DNA of 64,000 nt from Nemertoderma westbladi. Its lineage: Eukaryota > Xenacoelomorpha > Nemertodermatida > Nemertodermatidae. The stretch is from contig JAUCBJ010008896.1 of NCBI GenBank assembly GCA_032718475.1, positions 124,001 through 188,000 of the forward strand, in the 5' to 3' direction. Of the stretch, positions 1-10,484 are shown piece after piece. Numbering within the stretch: position 1 is the first letter of the stretch; each line of letters starts with the position of its first letter. The position numbers and the translations under genes are program-made. The notes under the pieces are model-generated. The model had not been told where the DNA came from. It made no database searches and worked only from the letters and a program-made list of their open reading frames with translations.

Positions 1-187
1 TTAAAAAACGCAATCACCTTTAATTTGGGTGATTGCTCAGATAAGTGAAAGGAGTAAGCCAAACCCGCGGTTTGTCTCCCCAATCATTTCCTTTGCCTCT
101 TTCAATAAACTTTAGAACAAATAAATCATATATATATATTGAGTCCAGTCAGGTATACATTTGTTGCCTACAATATACATGGATGTA

Positions 188-401
188 GGACAATTCGGTC
201 CCGGACAATTCGGTCCCGGACAATTCGGTCCGGACAATTCGGTCCCGGACAATTCGGTCCTGAACAATTCGGTCCCAAAACACTAAATAAATGAGACCGA
301 ATTGTCTGGGACCGAATTGTCCGGGACCGAATTGTCCAAGGACCGGATTGTCCTAGGACCGAATTGTCCGGGACCGAATTGTCCGGGACCGAATTGTCCG
401 G
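188..401. repeat. Inverted minisatellite blocks, 15-bp unit
   Basis: Six copies of a 15-bp unit (GGACAATTCGGTCCC and variants) run forward at 188-276. After a 17-bp AT-rich spacer, about seven copies run in the reverse orientation at 294-401. Together they form a long imperfect inverted repeat. Each unit also has GGAC/GTCC arms, so hairpins are possible at two scales. Confidence 0.9.
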
Positions 402-947
402 TTTAAAAATACTGTATTTTTTTTATTTTTGATATTGGTAGTGTTCGAGAACATTATTATATATTATTTATTAAGGTGTTTTACTTTTTTTAAGGTTTTA
501 AGGTGCTTTACTAGCTAGCATTTCCTTGAAATTATAAAAACACTTGTGAAAACATTGATATTTCAGAGTTAGGCCTAAACTGTTGCTGATTATATTAATT
601 ACCAACAATATTGATGATATTATAACAGTCCCTGAATGAGATCCAGCTATTATCTAGGATAATAATTTAGGCTTGTTAACCAACCAACAACACATACAGT
701 ATACTTACGCAGTATATAAAAAAAATCAGTTTTAAACATTTTAAATACATACTATTACTAGCTAGTAAATAATTCACAAGCTCCATAAAAACACCTAGCT
801 ACCATAAATAATAATGTTAACAAAAAAAAGTAAATTTTTTTTATTTTTGAAAAAATAATAGCTAGTAAAAAAAACACTATAGCTACCATATAGTAATATA
901 TATTAAGGTTCTAGAACATTCACCATTATATATTACCAATTAAATTT
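402..947. other. AT-rich core between minisatellite blocks
   Basis: AT-rich sequence with scattered TAGCTAG words and poly-A/T runs. No coding frame was seen. With the reverse-oriented block on its left and a forward block on its right, it could be the body of a non-autonomous element whose ends are the 15-bp repeats. That is inference. Confidence 0.4.
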
Positions 948-1013
948 GGTCCCGGACAATTCGGTCCTGGACAATTCGGGCCCGGACAATTTGGCCCCGG
1001 ACAATTCGGTCCC
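948..1013 (+). repeat. Second forward block of the 15-bp minisatellite
   Basis: Four to five diverged copies of the same GGACAATTCGGTCCC unit, in the orientation opposite to the block at 294-401. The pair therefore makes a terminal inverted repeat around 402-947. Confidence 0.85.
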
Positions 1014-1496
1014 ATGGTCCTACTAATACCAGTGGCGACTAAACCAACTGGCAAGGTTTCCCATACTCACTCGCAGTGGCCATACACACACTCACGTATA
1101 CACTCACGCACCCACAGCGACAAAGCTCATCTCAGACCCAAACAGACCCCAAAGAACAATCAGCTGAACATGGAGACAATAACATATAGTATCAAAACAG
1201 CTGATGGTCAATGGCCCACATCCAAGCCCCAAAGCTAACTGCCACTGCTCGCACACACACAGAACACAGATCACACCATGTGAAACCACAGATCATGCAA
1301 AGCCACCACCCCTACTGTGTACAGGACTAGCAGTACGGCAACAGGCCGACTAGACGGTACCACAGCACCATGTTGATTCATGGTTCGCTAGACACGAGGG
1401 CCTTCAGTGACTCCCTTGCACTATACAGAAAATTTAACGTGCCCCCAGACCCTCACGAGTCCGCCGCCGCCTGTTAGTGGCACCCCTACAGAGACC
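1014..1496. other. No recognised feature
   Basis: CA-rich sequence with short ACACACTCAC-like stretches. The short open frames here have no recognisable content. It may include the 3' end of element A, but no LTR was identified. Confidence 0.4.
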
Positions 1497-2690
1497 TCAC
1501 CTCTTTAAGTACCACTTTCCTGGTCTCTGAAAATATTTCCCATTTGTAATTCTATCACAAATAGCGACAAAATTCCAAGTATATCTGTTGTCCATGTTGA
1601 TCTGCCGGAAATATGATCTAATAACCACAACTCCTGTATTCCTCAGAAGGTCTTGGGCAGTAAGCATTAACTCTTGATACTGTGGTAGCGATTGAAGATA
1701 GGGTCCGTACGCTACGTGTGACGGATCCACCGCCCAGAATCCATATCCTGCCTTAAACTGCAGCCACCGCATTTGGGCTTGGATGTGATAATCTGCCACT
1801 TCCTCCCACTTATCCAACATCTCTCGAAGCAGGTTGGCTCTATGGTTCTGAAAGGAGTCGTCGCGCAGCTGACACTTTGAGCTGCGGTATCCCTTCACCC
1901 CACAATATCCGCGCTGGGAAATAAACACGGTACACATGTAGAATGAATGGTCCGTCTCATTACGCCAATGGCAGACCTTGTGCACTGATTCGACCACAGT
2001 GTCATACATCTTCTGGCCATGTCTTGTGCTACCACACAGTTTGCATCTATGCGCTTGCGGGAACCAAGCACTCTCATATATGAGGTCTCCCTTCGGTCTC
2101 GCACTCCCTTCTTTCCCAATGTCTAGAACGATGTCATCTTCTCTGGTTAAGGGTTGCTGTTCTGGAACGAAGTAAGCATCGTCACCTTTGTTCTCAATTT
2201 CTAATATTTCCTCTCGTGTCCGTTTATGATATGTCTTCTCCACTGGAAGATCCATTCCGAACACCTCTACTAACGTATCAGGCCAACCCTCTTCCTTCTT
2301 CTCCCTAACCGGTCTGTCCGCGTCCAAGTTGACGGGAGTACCAAACCCGCGTGTTTGGTTTCTGAACCACTTCTCTAATGCTTCTGGCGTCGGATACTCC
2401 ATGGAAGTTCGATCTCCCAAGTCTCCAATGTTTTGTCGGTATACTCCCTCGAAGATCGCTAATCCCCTTCTGACCATGGATGTGTTGTCTAAAGATTGGT
2501 TGAAAAATGGGGTTATGAAACGCTTCATTACATCGGACTGAAATTCTCCCTTTGATCTGATGTATTGGTCTCCTCCAAACACCAACAGATGGCGCTTCAA
2601 AACTCTCACGACTATGTCTGTCATCAAGCAAGTTACCGTGTTTGACTCCAACACTATATAATACTGCAACGAAGCACGAATATAGTTCAA
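1497..2690 (-). CDS. C-terminal part of extra 3' ORF of element A, unknown function (397 aa)
   Basis: A 397-codon open frame downstream of the integrase. I do not recognise the family. The middle is cysteine-rich: CKLC followed by spaced single Cys and His residues (VCHW, MCTVF, YCG, SKC), which could bind metal. The N-terminal half is acidic and basic in alternation, with no signal peptide or clear membrane span, which argues against a standard envelope protein. The first Met is probably not the true start. The frame upstream to about 3735 continues the same protein after an 8-bp duplication (TTTGAACA/TTTGAACT near 2690-2705) that shifts the phase. The predicted whole product would be about 740 codons with a handful of stops. 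It could be a captured host gene or an element-specific accessory protein. Confidence 0.55.
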   Translation of the reverse strand: MNYIRASLQYYIVLESNTVTCLMTDIVVRVLKRHLLVFGGDQYIRSKGEFQSDVMKRFITPFFNQSLDNTSMVRRGLAIFEGVYRQNIGDLGDRTSMEYPTPEALEKWFRNQTRGFGTPVNLDADRPVREKKEEGWPDTLVEVFGMDLPVEKTYHKRTREEILEIENKGDDAYFVPEQQPLTREDDIVLDIGKEGSARPKGDLIYESAWFPQAHRCKLCGSTRHGQKMYDTVVESVHKVCHWRNETDHSFYMCTVFISQRGYCGVKGYRSSKCQLRDDSFQNHRANLLREMLDKWEEVADYHIQAQMRWLQFKAGYGFWAVDPSHVAYGPYLQSLPQYQELMLTAQDLLRNTGVVVIRSYFRQINMDNRYTWNFVAICDRITNGKYFQRPGKWYLKR

Positions 2691-3735
2691 ATGTTCAAAT
2701 ATAGCAATGCTTGTCGCTTGAAATGGGATTTGAACTCAGCTCCTGGCGGCGTGTTATATTCACTGTACGCCTCCTTATACTTCTTATGCGTCTTCAACTT
2801 CAAATCCCAATTATACAATAAGTGCGCTATAAAACCCATACGAGTCTTGGCAGAATTAGGCGTGGGTTACGCCATCGGCTGCACGAATTTGAATACATTT
2901 ACTCGTTAGGCATTCTGGATGAGACCCTCCCTCATTATCATAGAACATCAATCACCAGTTTTCCAAGGATTCATCCGTCTTCCTCCACTGACGTTGTATT
3001 TCGTTGGATGGGGTCCATATGCGCTCAATGGTCTTAGGGTCGTCATACTGTGGGTATAGGAACCCTTTCTCCTCAACCATGCTTGGTCCACCTCCTCATC
3101 ATCTGGGAATGTAGCCACCATAACCCATACCTTTATGTATTTATCTAACCAACCGAATAACCTACTCTCTCTCCCTGGGGCTCCAATCTTTTCCAAGGTG
3201 TCGTAGTCTGTAATTTGTATCGGAACATCATTCAGGAACTTCGCGCATAAGGCTTTCCTTAAGCAGTCCACGTTCCCATGATCCGCTAACGTCACCATCG
3301 GTAAGAACCGAATGGCTTCTCACGCTTCTGGATGATCTACCAACATCGCAGCTTCATTACTACTGGAATAATACACTGGCCTAGGTTGAGATATAGGTTG
3401 TGGAACGAATCCAGTATCTCTCCTTGTCTCTTCTTGGTGTCTATCCGCAGTCTTATTGTACTCGGCTATGCGTTACACGAAAAATTGTTTCGCCTTTGCC
3501 ACTCGTTCTTCTTGTCGTAACGTGTCTATCTCGTCCTGGTGCTCAGATGTGAGCTTCTTATCCGGATGTGGCAAAGTGAATGTAGACCAGGGACTCGAGA
3601 GTTCCAAACACGCGGGTTTGGTGCTCGAGTCATGTGCCGCTTCGCACCGCGCCTCCAGGTCTTTGTACGCTCGATAAAGCGAAATGGCAGCTCGGAGGTC
3701 TCTTTTCGCTAAAATCGATGCTTATCATTGGATTA
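2691..3735 (-). pseudogene. N-terminal part of extra 3' ORF of element A, broken
   Basis: One minus-strand frame stays mostly open from about 3735 to 2691, interrupted by only about five stops, including a TAA near 3478, a TGA near 3324 and a TGA ending at 2948. The translation is charged and helix-prone, with Glu/Arg/Lys-rich segments, then a proline/serine linker. A segment rich in aromatic residues follows (FGWLDKYIKVWVMVATFP). It leads directly into the 397-aa frame below it and starts about 100 bp after the integrase stop. This fits a separate third ORF and not an extension of pol. The family is not recognised. Confidence 0.5.
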
Positions 3736-3835
3736 CTCATCAGGTAACCTCTTTCATTGTTCCTAAGAAACTGGTGCGCCTTACACTGCATTAATATCGG
3801 CTCGGGATTTAGCTCGTTTATGCGATTTAGCTTGT

Positions 3836-4498
3836 TTATTCATACAAATTATAGTCTTCTGTCTCAATGCGCGTTTCCTCTAATAACACAATGTCTTGCA
3901 CCTGTCTGTCCAAGGTGTGTAAACCCTTGGTTTTACACATTTTCTTATTTGGACACTTGCACCTCACTTTGAATGTAACAGTGCGTACTACATCCTGTAC
4001 GTCCGGGTGTACATGCAAGATTATGCCGGTTTCCCAGTATTTTATCTTTAAGATTGGTTCGGTTATTAATACATAGTCCCCTCTTCGGAGGCTACGAACC
4101 GTTTTGTACCACTTGGATCTGGTTGATATTGTGGGAAGATAGTATTCCCGCCAATATTCCCACAAGGTACATGCTATAAGTTGGGTTATCTTCCAACTTT
4201 TCCGACTATATAAGTCGCTACTAACAGGCTCTGATTCCGGTGCAAGGAATGCTGGATTCTGCATAAGCAGATGATTTGGTCTCAACGTAACACCATCTGG
4301 TAACATAGCTATCAGCCTCGAATTTAGAGTATGTTCGATTTCAGTGAAAGCTGTTACCAACTCGTCGTCTGTCAACTGTTTATTCACAGGCTTTGTCTTG
4401 GCTATGGCCTGTTTTATGGAGCGAACAAGGCGCTCCCAACTTCCACCTCTCCAAGGACTTTCTGGAGTGTTGAAGTTCCACTCTATTCTCTGCGGCAA
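3836..4498 (-). pseudogene. BEL/Pao integrase C-terminal region, element A
   Basis: A 220-aa frame beginning just before the motif ESPWRGGSWERLVRSIK, the conserved BEL/Pao stretch holding the catalytic Glu of the D,D-E triad. It continues through a region typical of BEL/Pao integrase tails (TLNSRLI, LRPNHLL, then a C-terminal module with RRGDYVLI). It is in a different frame from the integrase core at 4545-4889, so the integrase is broken by a frameshift between the two. It ends in TAG at 3836. Inactive as it stands. Confidence 0.8.
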
Positions 4499-4544
4499 AA
4501 GTGCTGCAGAGATTTCCTTGTTTTGTGCTGCCCTTGAGCTGTAT

Positions 4545-4889
4545 TTAGCTCGCTATCTCCTCCGACAAAGTGGTACCTTTATCGGAGAAGAATGCTTTTA
4601 CTAACCCTCTCCTGGCCATGAATCTCTTCAAAGCCAGGAGTAGAGATTTGGTTGACATGTCTGCTATACGTTCTATATGCACGGCTCTGCTAGCCATACA
4701 TATCAATAGCAGGCCCCACCTCTTGTGGGTCAGTCGTCCACTCTTTGCCTCAATCGGGCCAAAACAATCCACTCCCGTGTTCGTGAATAGTGGATCATAT
4801 GCCTGTACTCTCGCTTTCGGGAGTTCAGCCATTTCCTGTTCCAATACTCTGGCGTTTACTCTCTTACAAACCAGACAGGCGTCATACAT
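4545..4889 (-). pseudogene. BEL/Pao integrase catalytic core fragment, element A
   Basis: A 114-aa frame starting with CLVCKRVNA, the CxxC half of the HHCC zinc site. It continues through LPKARVQAYDPLFTNTGVD with the first catalytic Asp (GVDCFGPI), SRAVHIE, and the second Asp in FSDKGTTL. These are hallmark BEL/Pao integrase motifs. The HH half of the zinc site lies in another frame at 4882-5220, separated by a 28-bp tandem duplication. The frame also ends early, before the Glu-bearing segment. Confidence 0.85.
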
Positions 4890-5220
4890 TGTACCTACCG
4901 CCTTGCTTGGCTGTAACAGAATAAATCGCCTTGCTTGGCTGTAACAGAATAAATCGCTGTCTCGCTGCCGACAAGCAGTGTAACCTTCCCGCGTGATGTA
5001 GCCTCTTATGTATATCCCATAGAATCGCTCTTTGCAATTCTATTGGCTGACTAGGGATTATCTCTGGGAACCTAAACTGTGAGTTTACGTCGACAGTTTG
5101 GATTCTTGATCTATGACAAATCAAACCCTTATATATTAGTGGACTCCACTTCTTGAAGGGTTTATAAAGAACTGGTTGTTGAGCCGATAATAGATTGAAT
5201 TCTTTTGGAAAAGCAAACAT
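4882..5220 (-). pseudogene. BEL/Pao integrase N-terminal zinc-binding fragment, element A
   Basis: A 112-aa frame with the HKRLHHAG motif (the two His of the HHCC finger). Before it lies the stretch IIPSQPIELQRAILWDIH that normally leads into this finger in BEL/Pao elements. RNase H and RT sequence should precede it but is absent: upstream lies only a (TTA)n tract and then the gag zinc knuckle. The frame runs off at the 28-bp duplication. Confidence 0.75.
4899..4954. repeat. 28-bp tandem duplication inside integrase
   Basis: Two perfect adjacent copies of a 28-bp segment (4899-4926 and 4927-4954, beginning CGCCTTGCTTGG). Because 28 is not a multiple of three, it shifts the frame between the two halves of the integrase zinc finger. 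Confidence 0.95.
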
Positions 5221-5246
5221 ATTATTATTATATTATTATTATTAAA
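5218..5246. repeat. (ATT)n microsatellite at a deletion junction
   Basis: A short ATT/TTA repeat lies exactly between the gag zinc knuckle and the integrase start, where protease, RT and RNase H should be. On the minus strand it gives consecutive TAA stops. Confidence 0.85.
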
Positions 5247-5733
5247 ACATACAGAATATTTCTGACGTGGCCGATGATAAATACGTCCTCGCACTGGTTG
5301 ACAAGCTATCAGTGGTGAATCCCTGGCAGGTTACCTCCCTCGTGCTCACTTCACCATCCTCATCCGACGAACCTGGTTGATATCCATCGTCTAGGATGCC
5401 GGCGTACGTATTCTTCCTTATCGTCACGGGATGTCTGCTTCCCTTCCTTTGATGATTCCTTTGTAAATAACGGTCTGTTGGAGTATGGAAATCCGCATGT
5501 AACAGCTTGTGATATAATCTGCCCCACTCCACACATCCGTCTTTACTGTTTGGGCACTGGATCCGTATGTGACCTGGATCAATGCATGCCCAACAGGTGT
5601 CTAATGTCCGCACTTGAACCCTTCTCTGTTCTGAAGTCAGCTCCTTGAAGCGTCTACAGCTGTCTAACTTATGATCGTCTGATCTTACCTCCTTTAGTAG
5701 GCAGAATTGACAAACTGCAAATCCATCCGGCAA
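5242..5733 (-). pseudogene. Gag zinc-knuckle region, element A
   Basis: A 163-aa frame with the BEL/Pao gag C-terminal cysteine cluster: CQFC, then a His/Cys pair (HKLDSC), then TCWACIDPGHIRIQC, a CCHC-type knuckle. It is in the same frame as the upstream gag (5737-6429), separated by one TAG stop, so the two were a single protein. The protease expected after it is missing. Confidence 0.8.
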
Positions 5734-5736
5734 CTC

Positions 5737-6429
5737 CTATTGCTTTGTCCTATGTCTATCTGACCTCTCACCTGACCATACTCGCGAGTCTGGTCTGAAG
5801 GCAGGGGTACTCGGATTGTATTTGTCTATCGAGTTAAACGTTATAGTCGATTTTTCCTCGTCAAAACTCACCATTGACCTTCCAATAGCAGGCTTGGTCT
5901 CTCTCATGTTTTCTTCTGAGAAGTTCGACTTCATCTCTGCTACCGCGTCTGTGGCTATCATGTCGTGAATATGTCTGAGCGTCAACACTTTGTCCTGGCC
6001 CTCCAGTTTATTCTCTAATTTTTGCCACTGTTGTCGATAATGCATGTTTAGGCGTCTTATTATACTTTTTAAGACTTCTGCGTGATTACCATGATGGGAT
6101 AGATTCACCGTCTTTAAAATATCTAAGGCATTCGAGATGGCGTTGGCTAAGTTCAACAGCTCCAATGGGGTTGTAATTTTTCCGCCCTTGCCCAAATCTT
6201 CTACTATCGACTGCGCCATTTTGGTTTTATTCCCATTAATGTTGCTCAGTGTCTTCATTGCTAATTCAAATGCTCTTTCATTACCGACGAAATTATCAGC
6301 AATGGCTCTCAGTTCTCGATGGAGCATTTGTAATAGGTAATTGAGTTTTTCATTGGGGATAAAGGTACTATTGGTCAACTGCTCGTCGACATATGTTTTA
6401 AACGTCCTCCAATGCTTATGGTTGCCCAT
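5737..6429 (-). CDS. Gag core (DUF1759-like), element A
   Basis: A 230-aa frame upstream of the zinc knuckle, helix-rich and charged. It has the FIPNEKLNYLLQML segment that matches the start of BEL/Pao gag domains (commonly modelled as DUF1759), followed by a helical region and a polar tail. Its natural N-terminus is in another frame (6375-6587), so there is a frameshift near 6425. It ends at an in-frame TAG, after which the zinc-knuckle frame continues. Confidence 0.7.
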   Translation of the reverse strand: MGNHKHWRTFKTYVDEQLTNSTFIPNEKLNYLLQMLHRELRAIADNFVGNERAFELAMKTLSNINGNKTKMAQSIVEDLGKGGKITTPLELLNLANAISNALDILKTVNLSHHGNHAEVLKSIIRRLNMHYRQQWQKLENKLEGQDKVLTLRHIHDMIATDAVAEMKSNFSEENMRETKPAIGRSMVSFDEEKSTITFNSIDKYNPSTPAFRPDSRVWSGERSDRHRTKQ

Positions 6430-6587
6430 AAACTGTTGTTGTTATCTGGTTGTTGCGCTGGCAATCCCTGCCTGGCGGCAAACTTACCAATGTCCCTGAT
6501 GGTGGCGTCATTCCGGGTCATCAAGTTGGTCATGTCTGCAGGGTTGTTGAGTCTGGTCCCTTCCCGACAGTTCATACTTACCTGCAA
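6375..6587 (-). pseudogene. Gag N-terminal fragment, element A
   Basis: A 70-aa frame directly upstream of the gag core in a different phase. Its sequence (RNDATIRDIGKFAARQGLP) is plausible as the gag N-terminus. No independent family match; it is assigned by position. Confidence 0.4.
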
Positions 6588-8480
6588 GTGCGATAGTCCT
6601 TCTTCCCTTCCGGTTTTAGGACTTCTGACACCTCAAATCTTCCTCTTCAGTGTCGTGTCAGTTCAGTGTCGTTTCTCTGATCTCATAGCGGTTTACGCAT
6701 GAAGCTCTAATCCAAGCTTCTTTTATAAATCATTCGTCCAAGTGCAAGAAATCGGTTTTAGGTCCTCTTCCGTAGGGGTTATCCTACAGTCCTACTAATC
6801 TACTAATTTTAGACTAGAATATCTCCTACTGAAAAGTCCAGTAGTATACCGCCTACCGGATCCTAGTAACGATGTACCTTACTGTAGAATCCAGCAGTGT
6901 ATATGGGCTCGTACAGTATCTGACAATAAATCCCAGTCCAGGGTGTCTAAACAAACAGATACTAAGTACACAAACTACTACTAGCGAGGGAATGGAGCCT
7001 GATGTCTATTCTAATACATGGGCGAGTCAAATGCCCAGGCGAACTAGACAAAACAGGATACCCAGCCTCTAACCGGTGAGGCAGATGTACAGTCTACTGA
7101 TACAGACCAAACTCACGGGAAAACAATCCCCGCGCAGCGAATCCTAACTATCGCTAATGGACCTAAATACTGTAAACTTGCTGCGTTGTAATTTATATGG
7201 TTTATATATGAGCTAGTGGATCAACAGACTAGCGTATCAATTCGGCCTAGACCTACCTAGAATGTAACCAATGCCTCTTAACCTATCTGACCACTGCGCC
7301 AATAGAATCACCAGTGAACTTATAACTACTAATAGGAAGTAGGCATATTACAACTACTACAAATCAAGGCAAATATTTCGGATTTAGAAAGTTTTTACGT
7401 GGTACTGTAGATATCTACTTAACAGTGAAAAAAACCAACAATCGGGATTATGGATCGTAGGAATGGGTATTCTTACCTGAGGCCCTTGTATCGTCGCCTC
7501 CGATATTCGAACTCGTGCGCCAGACTGGGCTTCACCTTGTTCTTGTCTTCTGGGATTAGAATTAGTCCTTACCTGGGCTGCTTCTCTTAACTGTAAGTTG
7601 CTAAGCATGTCCATTATAGGTTGGATGTGCGGCGATATAGCTTGCGCTAGACTGGGGCTTAGATCCTCCCTCGTGATGAATTCCTGGCTAGCTAGGGTTC
7701 CGCTGAGCTATTGGCTATATTTGGGTAAGCCTTTACCTTTCATACGATCCTTCTTCTGGTTTAACCCAGAAGTTTTCCTTCAAACTGGGTCGACGATTGT
7801 AAGCAGATTCAATTCCACCGCATTACCCTCCAGCAAATAGGATGGTGGCATTTTCAGCAATATGTTGGAGATACGAGATTAGCAATATCAATCTCGTATC
7901 ACAACCAACATTTGGGGGGGGGGGGCAACACAAGCCCCGAAGCCACACACAAAGGAAGGTTAGAGGTCAAACTACCTCCGAGGGGACACAGATAGCAGAG
8001 GCTAGCAACAGAGGGGAAACACTCCCAGAGAGTGAAAGGGTGAGAAGTGGAACATTAGGGCAAAGGAGAGCATCCACTAGGTAGCAGGCCAAGGTAGCGT
8101 AGGAGTGAAGTAATATTGGTATATCAATCATATATTATCTCCTGCTACCGGTTTGTGATTCAGTTTAGTTAGTTACCCAGTTTCAGTGCAGACGGGTAAT
8201 ACCGGTTTTACCGTCACCATCAACAACATTGGCTGTATTCAGTTTACTATTACCGGTACCAAGTATTATTGTCATCCGCTACCATATTAACATCATATTA
8301 ACTGTGCTATCACTATTATATTAGACCGCCGAGCAACAACATTAACTCTGAACGCTTTTCTCCAACGGCCTCGGCCAAGCAATCAGTGACACTATCCCAG
8401 CCTGCGGTGACGCATACGAAACAACCTACCTGGTCGGGATCTCTGATCCCGTTACAGTAAAACAATACCAACTGCCATCG
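6588..8480. other. No gene recognised; hairpin and poly-G tract
   Basis: Short open frames here carry no recognisable domain. It holds a hairpin at 7871-7900 and a 12-base G run at 7914-7925. It could include the 5' end of element A and the leader or LTR of element B, but no matching repeat pair was found. Confidence 0.4.
7871..7900. repeat. Perfect 11-bp inverted repeat (hairpin)
   Basis: GATACGAGATT at 7871-7881 and its reverse complement at 7890-7900, with an 8-base loop, just upstream of a poly-G run. Confidence 0.85.
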
Positions 8481-8518
8481 AACTGTGACTGCTAAGAAGC
8501 CAAGAGAAAGTAAAGAGA

Positions 8519-9241
8519 ATGAGCCAAGGAGAACCCCGACTATCAGAGGGAGAGAGGACACCACCGCAGACCCCAGACGACACCAACCAAACAATCCGCG
8601 AGGCCGCGACGCGACAGTATCGAACTGCGACGCCGGATTTGCCGACGAGGGACGATCCGGTACCCCAAGCGGAGGGTGGCCGTCAACCACGAGGGAGGGA
8701 CGAGTCTATGCACGACGGCCGTCGGAGTACCGAAGTCGCCAGCCAGCCACAGGCCGAGGGCGACGGACGGCCCACCGGAACGGTGACGGTGGGGCCGCTG
8801 GTACGACGCCGAACGAGGAGAGGAGGAGGAGATATCGGCGAAGAGGACGTCGGGACAAGCGATCGGCTACGACGGGCCTACAACGCCATGTAGAAACTGC
8901 TGAAGGAAGCCAGAGAGGGAGGAAAGGTAAACCAGCCTAAGTTACACCAATGGCTAGGTGAGTCGAACAAACATTTTCGGTATTTGGTCCATTTTGGGCA
9001 GGGAGAACTGGTGAGTGAGAGAGCAAGGGGGGTTGCCACCGAACTATTTGAACTCTGGCGATCCGGGGTTATGGAGCCTGAAGTAGTGTACGTAGGGCTG
9101 TACTTAGTGGATGCCAGGGGAATTAAGTTAGTGGGTTGGGCGGATCCGCACGAGGGCGAACCCGAGGTTAACCCCGAGGATTCGGTCTTGTCGGTTAGCG
9201 AGAACCCCAGAAAGCGGGGGAAAGTTAGTAGGACAGAGAGG
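8519..9241 (+). pseudogene. Putative gag N-terminal region, element B
   Basis: One frame is open from 8519 to 9241 apart from a single TAG at 8891-8893. The first half is very polar (Arg, Pro, Glu, Thr rich). The second half (from 8984) is more globular, with segments such as FELWRSGVMEPEVVYVGLYL. No domain is recognised. It is assigned to gag of element B because it is colinear with, and upstream of, the coiled coil and gag core on the same strand. It could also be a separate small ORF. Confidence 0.45.
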
Positions 9242-9294
9242 TGACGGGAGTCCGTCGCGACCGATAAGTCCGCTACATCCTCCGCGAAAGCAAG

Positions 9295-9838
9295 GTGGCG
9301 CTAGACCAGAAAGAATTAGAGAGGCAGTTGGATAAGGGAACTGCGTTGTTAGAGAAAGAGAGAGTGTTGGCGAGGGAGTGTAGAGAGAGGGCCGAGAGGG
9401 TGGCGAAGAACTGTAGAGAGCAAGAAGAGAGAGAGAAAGAGGAACGTAAAGAGCGAGAGGCAGGAGTAGAGAACGAGCGTAAAGAGCGAGAGACGAGAGT
9501 AGAGAAAGAGCGTAAAGAGCGAGAGACGAGAGTAGAGAAAGAGCATAGAGAGCGGGAGGCGAGAGTAGAGAGCGAGCGTAGATAGCGGGTGGCGAGAGAA
9601 ACAGAGTTAGCAAACCAGAGTTTATGAGAGGATAGAGAGAGAGAGAGAGCGGGAAAGCGCATGCGGAATGATATGCATGCCCGGTTGAGGGAGCTTATGC
9701 AATATCAGGCCAAGCAGAAGCGCCGACTAGAACTGGCGCAATTGGGATTATCTGAGAGTGAGGCTGGCTCGGGTAGTATTTACGAGGAGCCAGAAGTAAT
9801 GGAGACATTTGTTAATACCCCACTTACAGGCACTGGAT
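9295..9838 (+). pseudogene. Coiled-coil segment of gag, element B
   Basis: One frame with long charged helices: a Glu/Arg/Lys-rich stretch with an 11-residue tandem motif (ERKERETRVEK and variants, 9460-9560), stops near 9583 and 9627, then a resumed helical segment from 9661 (LRELMQYQAKQKRRLELAQL). A similar coiled coil opens the gag ORF of element C at 21320, which supports the assignment. The tandem 33-bp DNA repeats probably expanded by slippage. Confidence 0.5.
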
Positions 9839-10431
9839 GACAGACCCAAGAATGGTGTAACCGTACGGGCGGGGGGGGGGGGGGGGGGTAACAATAATAC
9901 GTTAGAGGGCATTAATATTAATAGTACCGTAGTAGACAACCCTAATCAAACTTTCATTGCAGGAAATATGTTTTACCCGGTAGTAAAAATTTAAATTCAA
10001 GTAATCCTGATTTTAATTTAAATATACAAAATAATCCTGATTCTAATTTAAATATACAAAATAATAACCCTAATCTAAACACAAAAAATAATTCAAATAA
10101 TAATTTCAATTCAAATATACAAAATAACCCAAATAATCCTAATTTAAATATACAAAGTAATTCAAATAATTATAATTTAAATACGCAGAATAATTTATAT
10201 AATTCAAATAATTTAGATGGTAATATTGTTGATAACGGTGCTATTAATATGAACGCAGAAAGTATAGGTGGTCCGACCAGCGAGAGCCTGCAAGGCCACG
10301 TAGTTCGTACGCAGGGAGTAGCGGGGGTGAGTCACCCCGACGGGAGCCTGCAAGGCCACATAGTTAGGCAGGGAGTAGCTGGGGTGAGTCAACCCAACGG
10401 GAGCCTACCTGGCCACGCAGTTGCACAGTGA
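9809..10431 (+). pseudogene. Asn-rich and 20-residue-repeat region of gag, element B
   Basis: The frame from 9809 passes through an 18-base poly-G tract (9871-9888, a glycine run) and ends near 9992. From about 9961 another phase is open to 10431. It codes for about 75 residues made mostly of Asn with Leu, Ile, Gln and Pro (motifs such as NLNIQNNP), then three copies of a ~20-residue repeat containing GSLQGH and QGVAGVS. The Asn-rich part looks like a prion-like or phase-separating low-complexity segment. The poly-G tract next to the frame change suggests slippage. Confidence 0.5.
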
Positions 10432-10484
10432 GAGGCAGGGGTGAGTAGACCCAGCCGCAATAGAGACAGTGCGTCGACTAGAGA

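Larger units (their letters stand above)
1497..6587 (-). mobile_element. Degenerate BEL/Pao-like retroelement A
   Basis: Read on the minus strand the order is gag (6587-5737), gag zinc knuckle (5733-5242), integrase zinc-binding domain (5220-4882), integrase core (4889-4545), integrase C-terminus (4498-3836) and an extra long 3' ORF (about 3735-1497). The usual BEL/Pao order is gag, protease, RT, RNase H, integrase. Protease, RT and RNase H are missing between the zinc knuckle and the integrase, where an in-frame (TTA)n tract now lies. Frames are broken by stops, a 28-bp tandem duplication and an 8-bp duplication. No LTR pair was found, so the outer limits are those of the coding remains. Confidence 0.8.

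Noticed and set aside
1014-1238. 74-aa ORF near the minisatellite
   Set aside because: Low-complexity His/Thr/Ser product from CACTCAC repeats.
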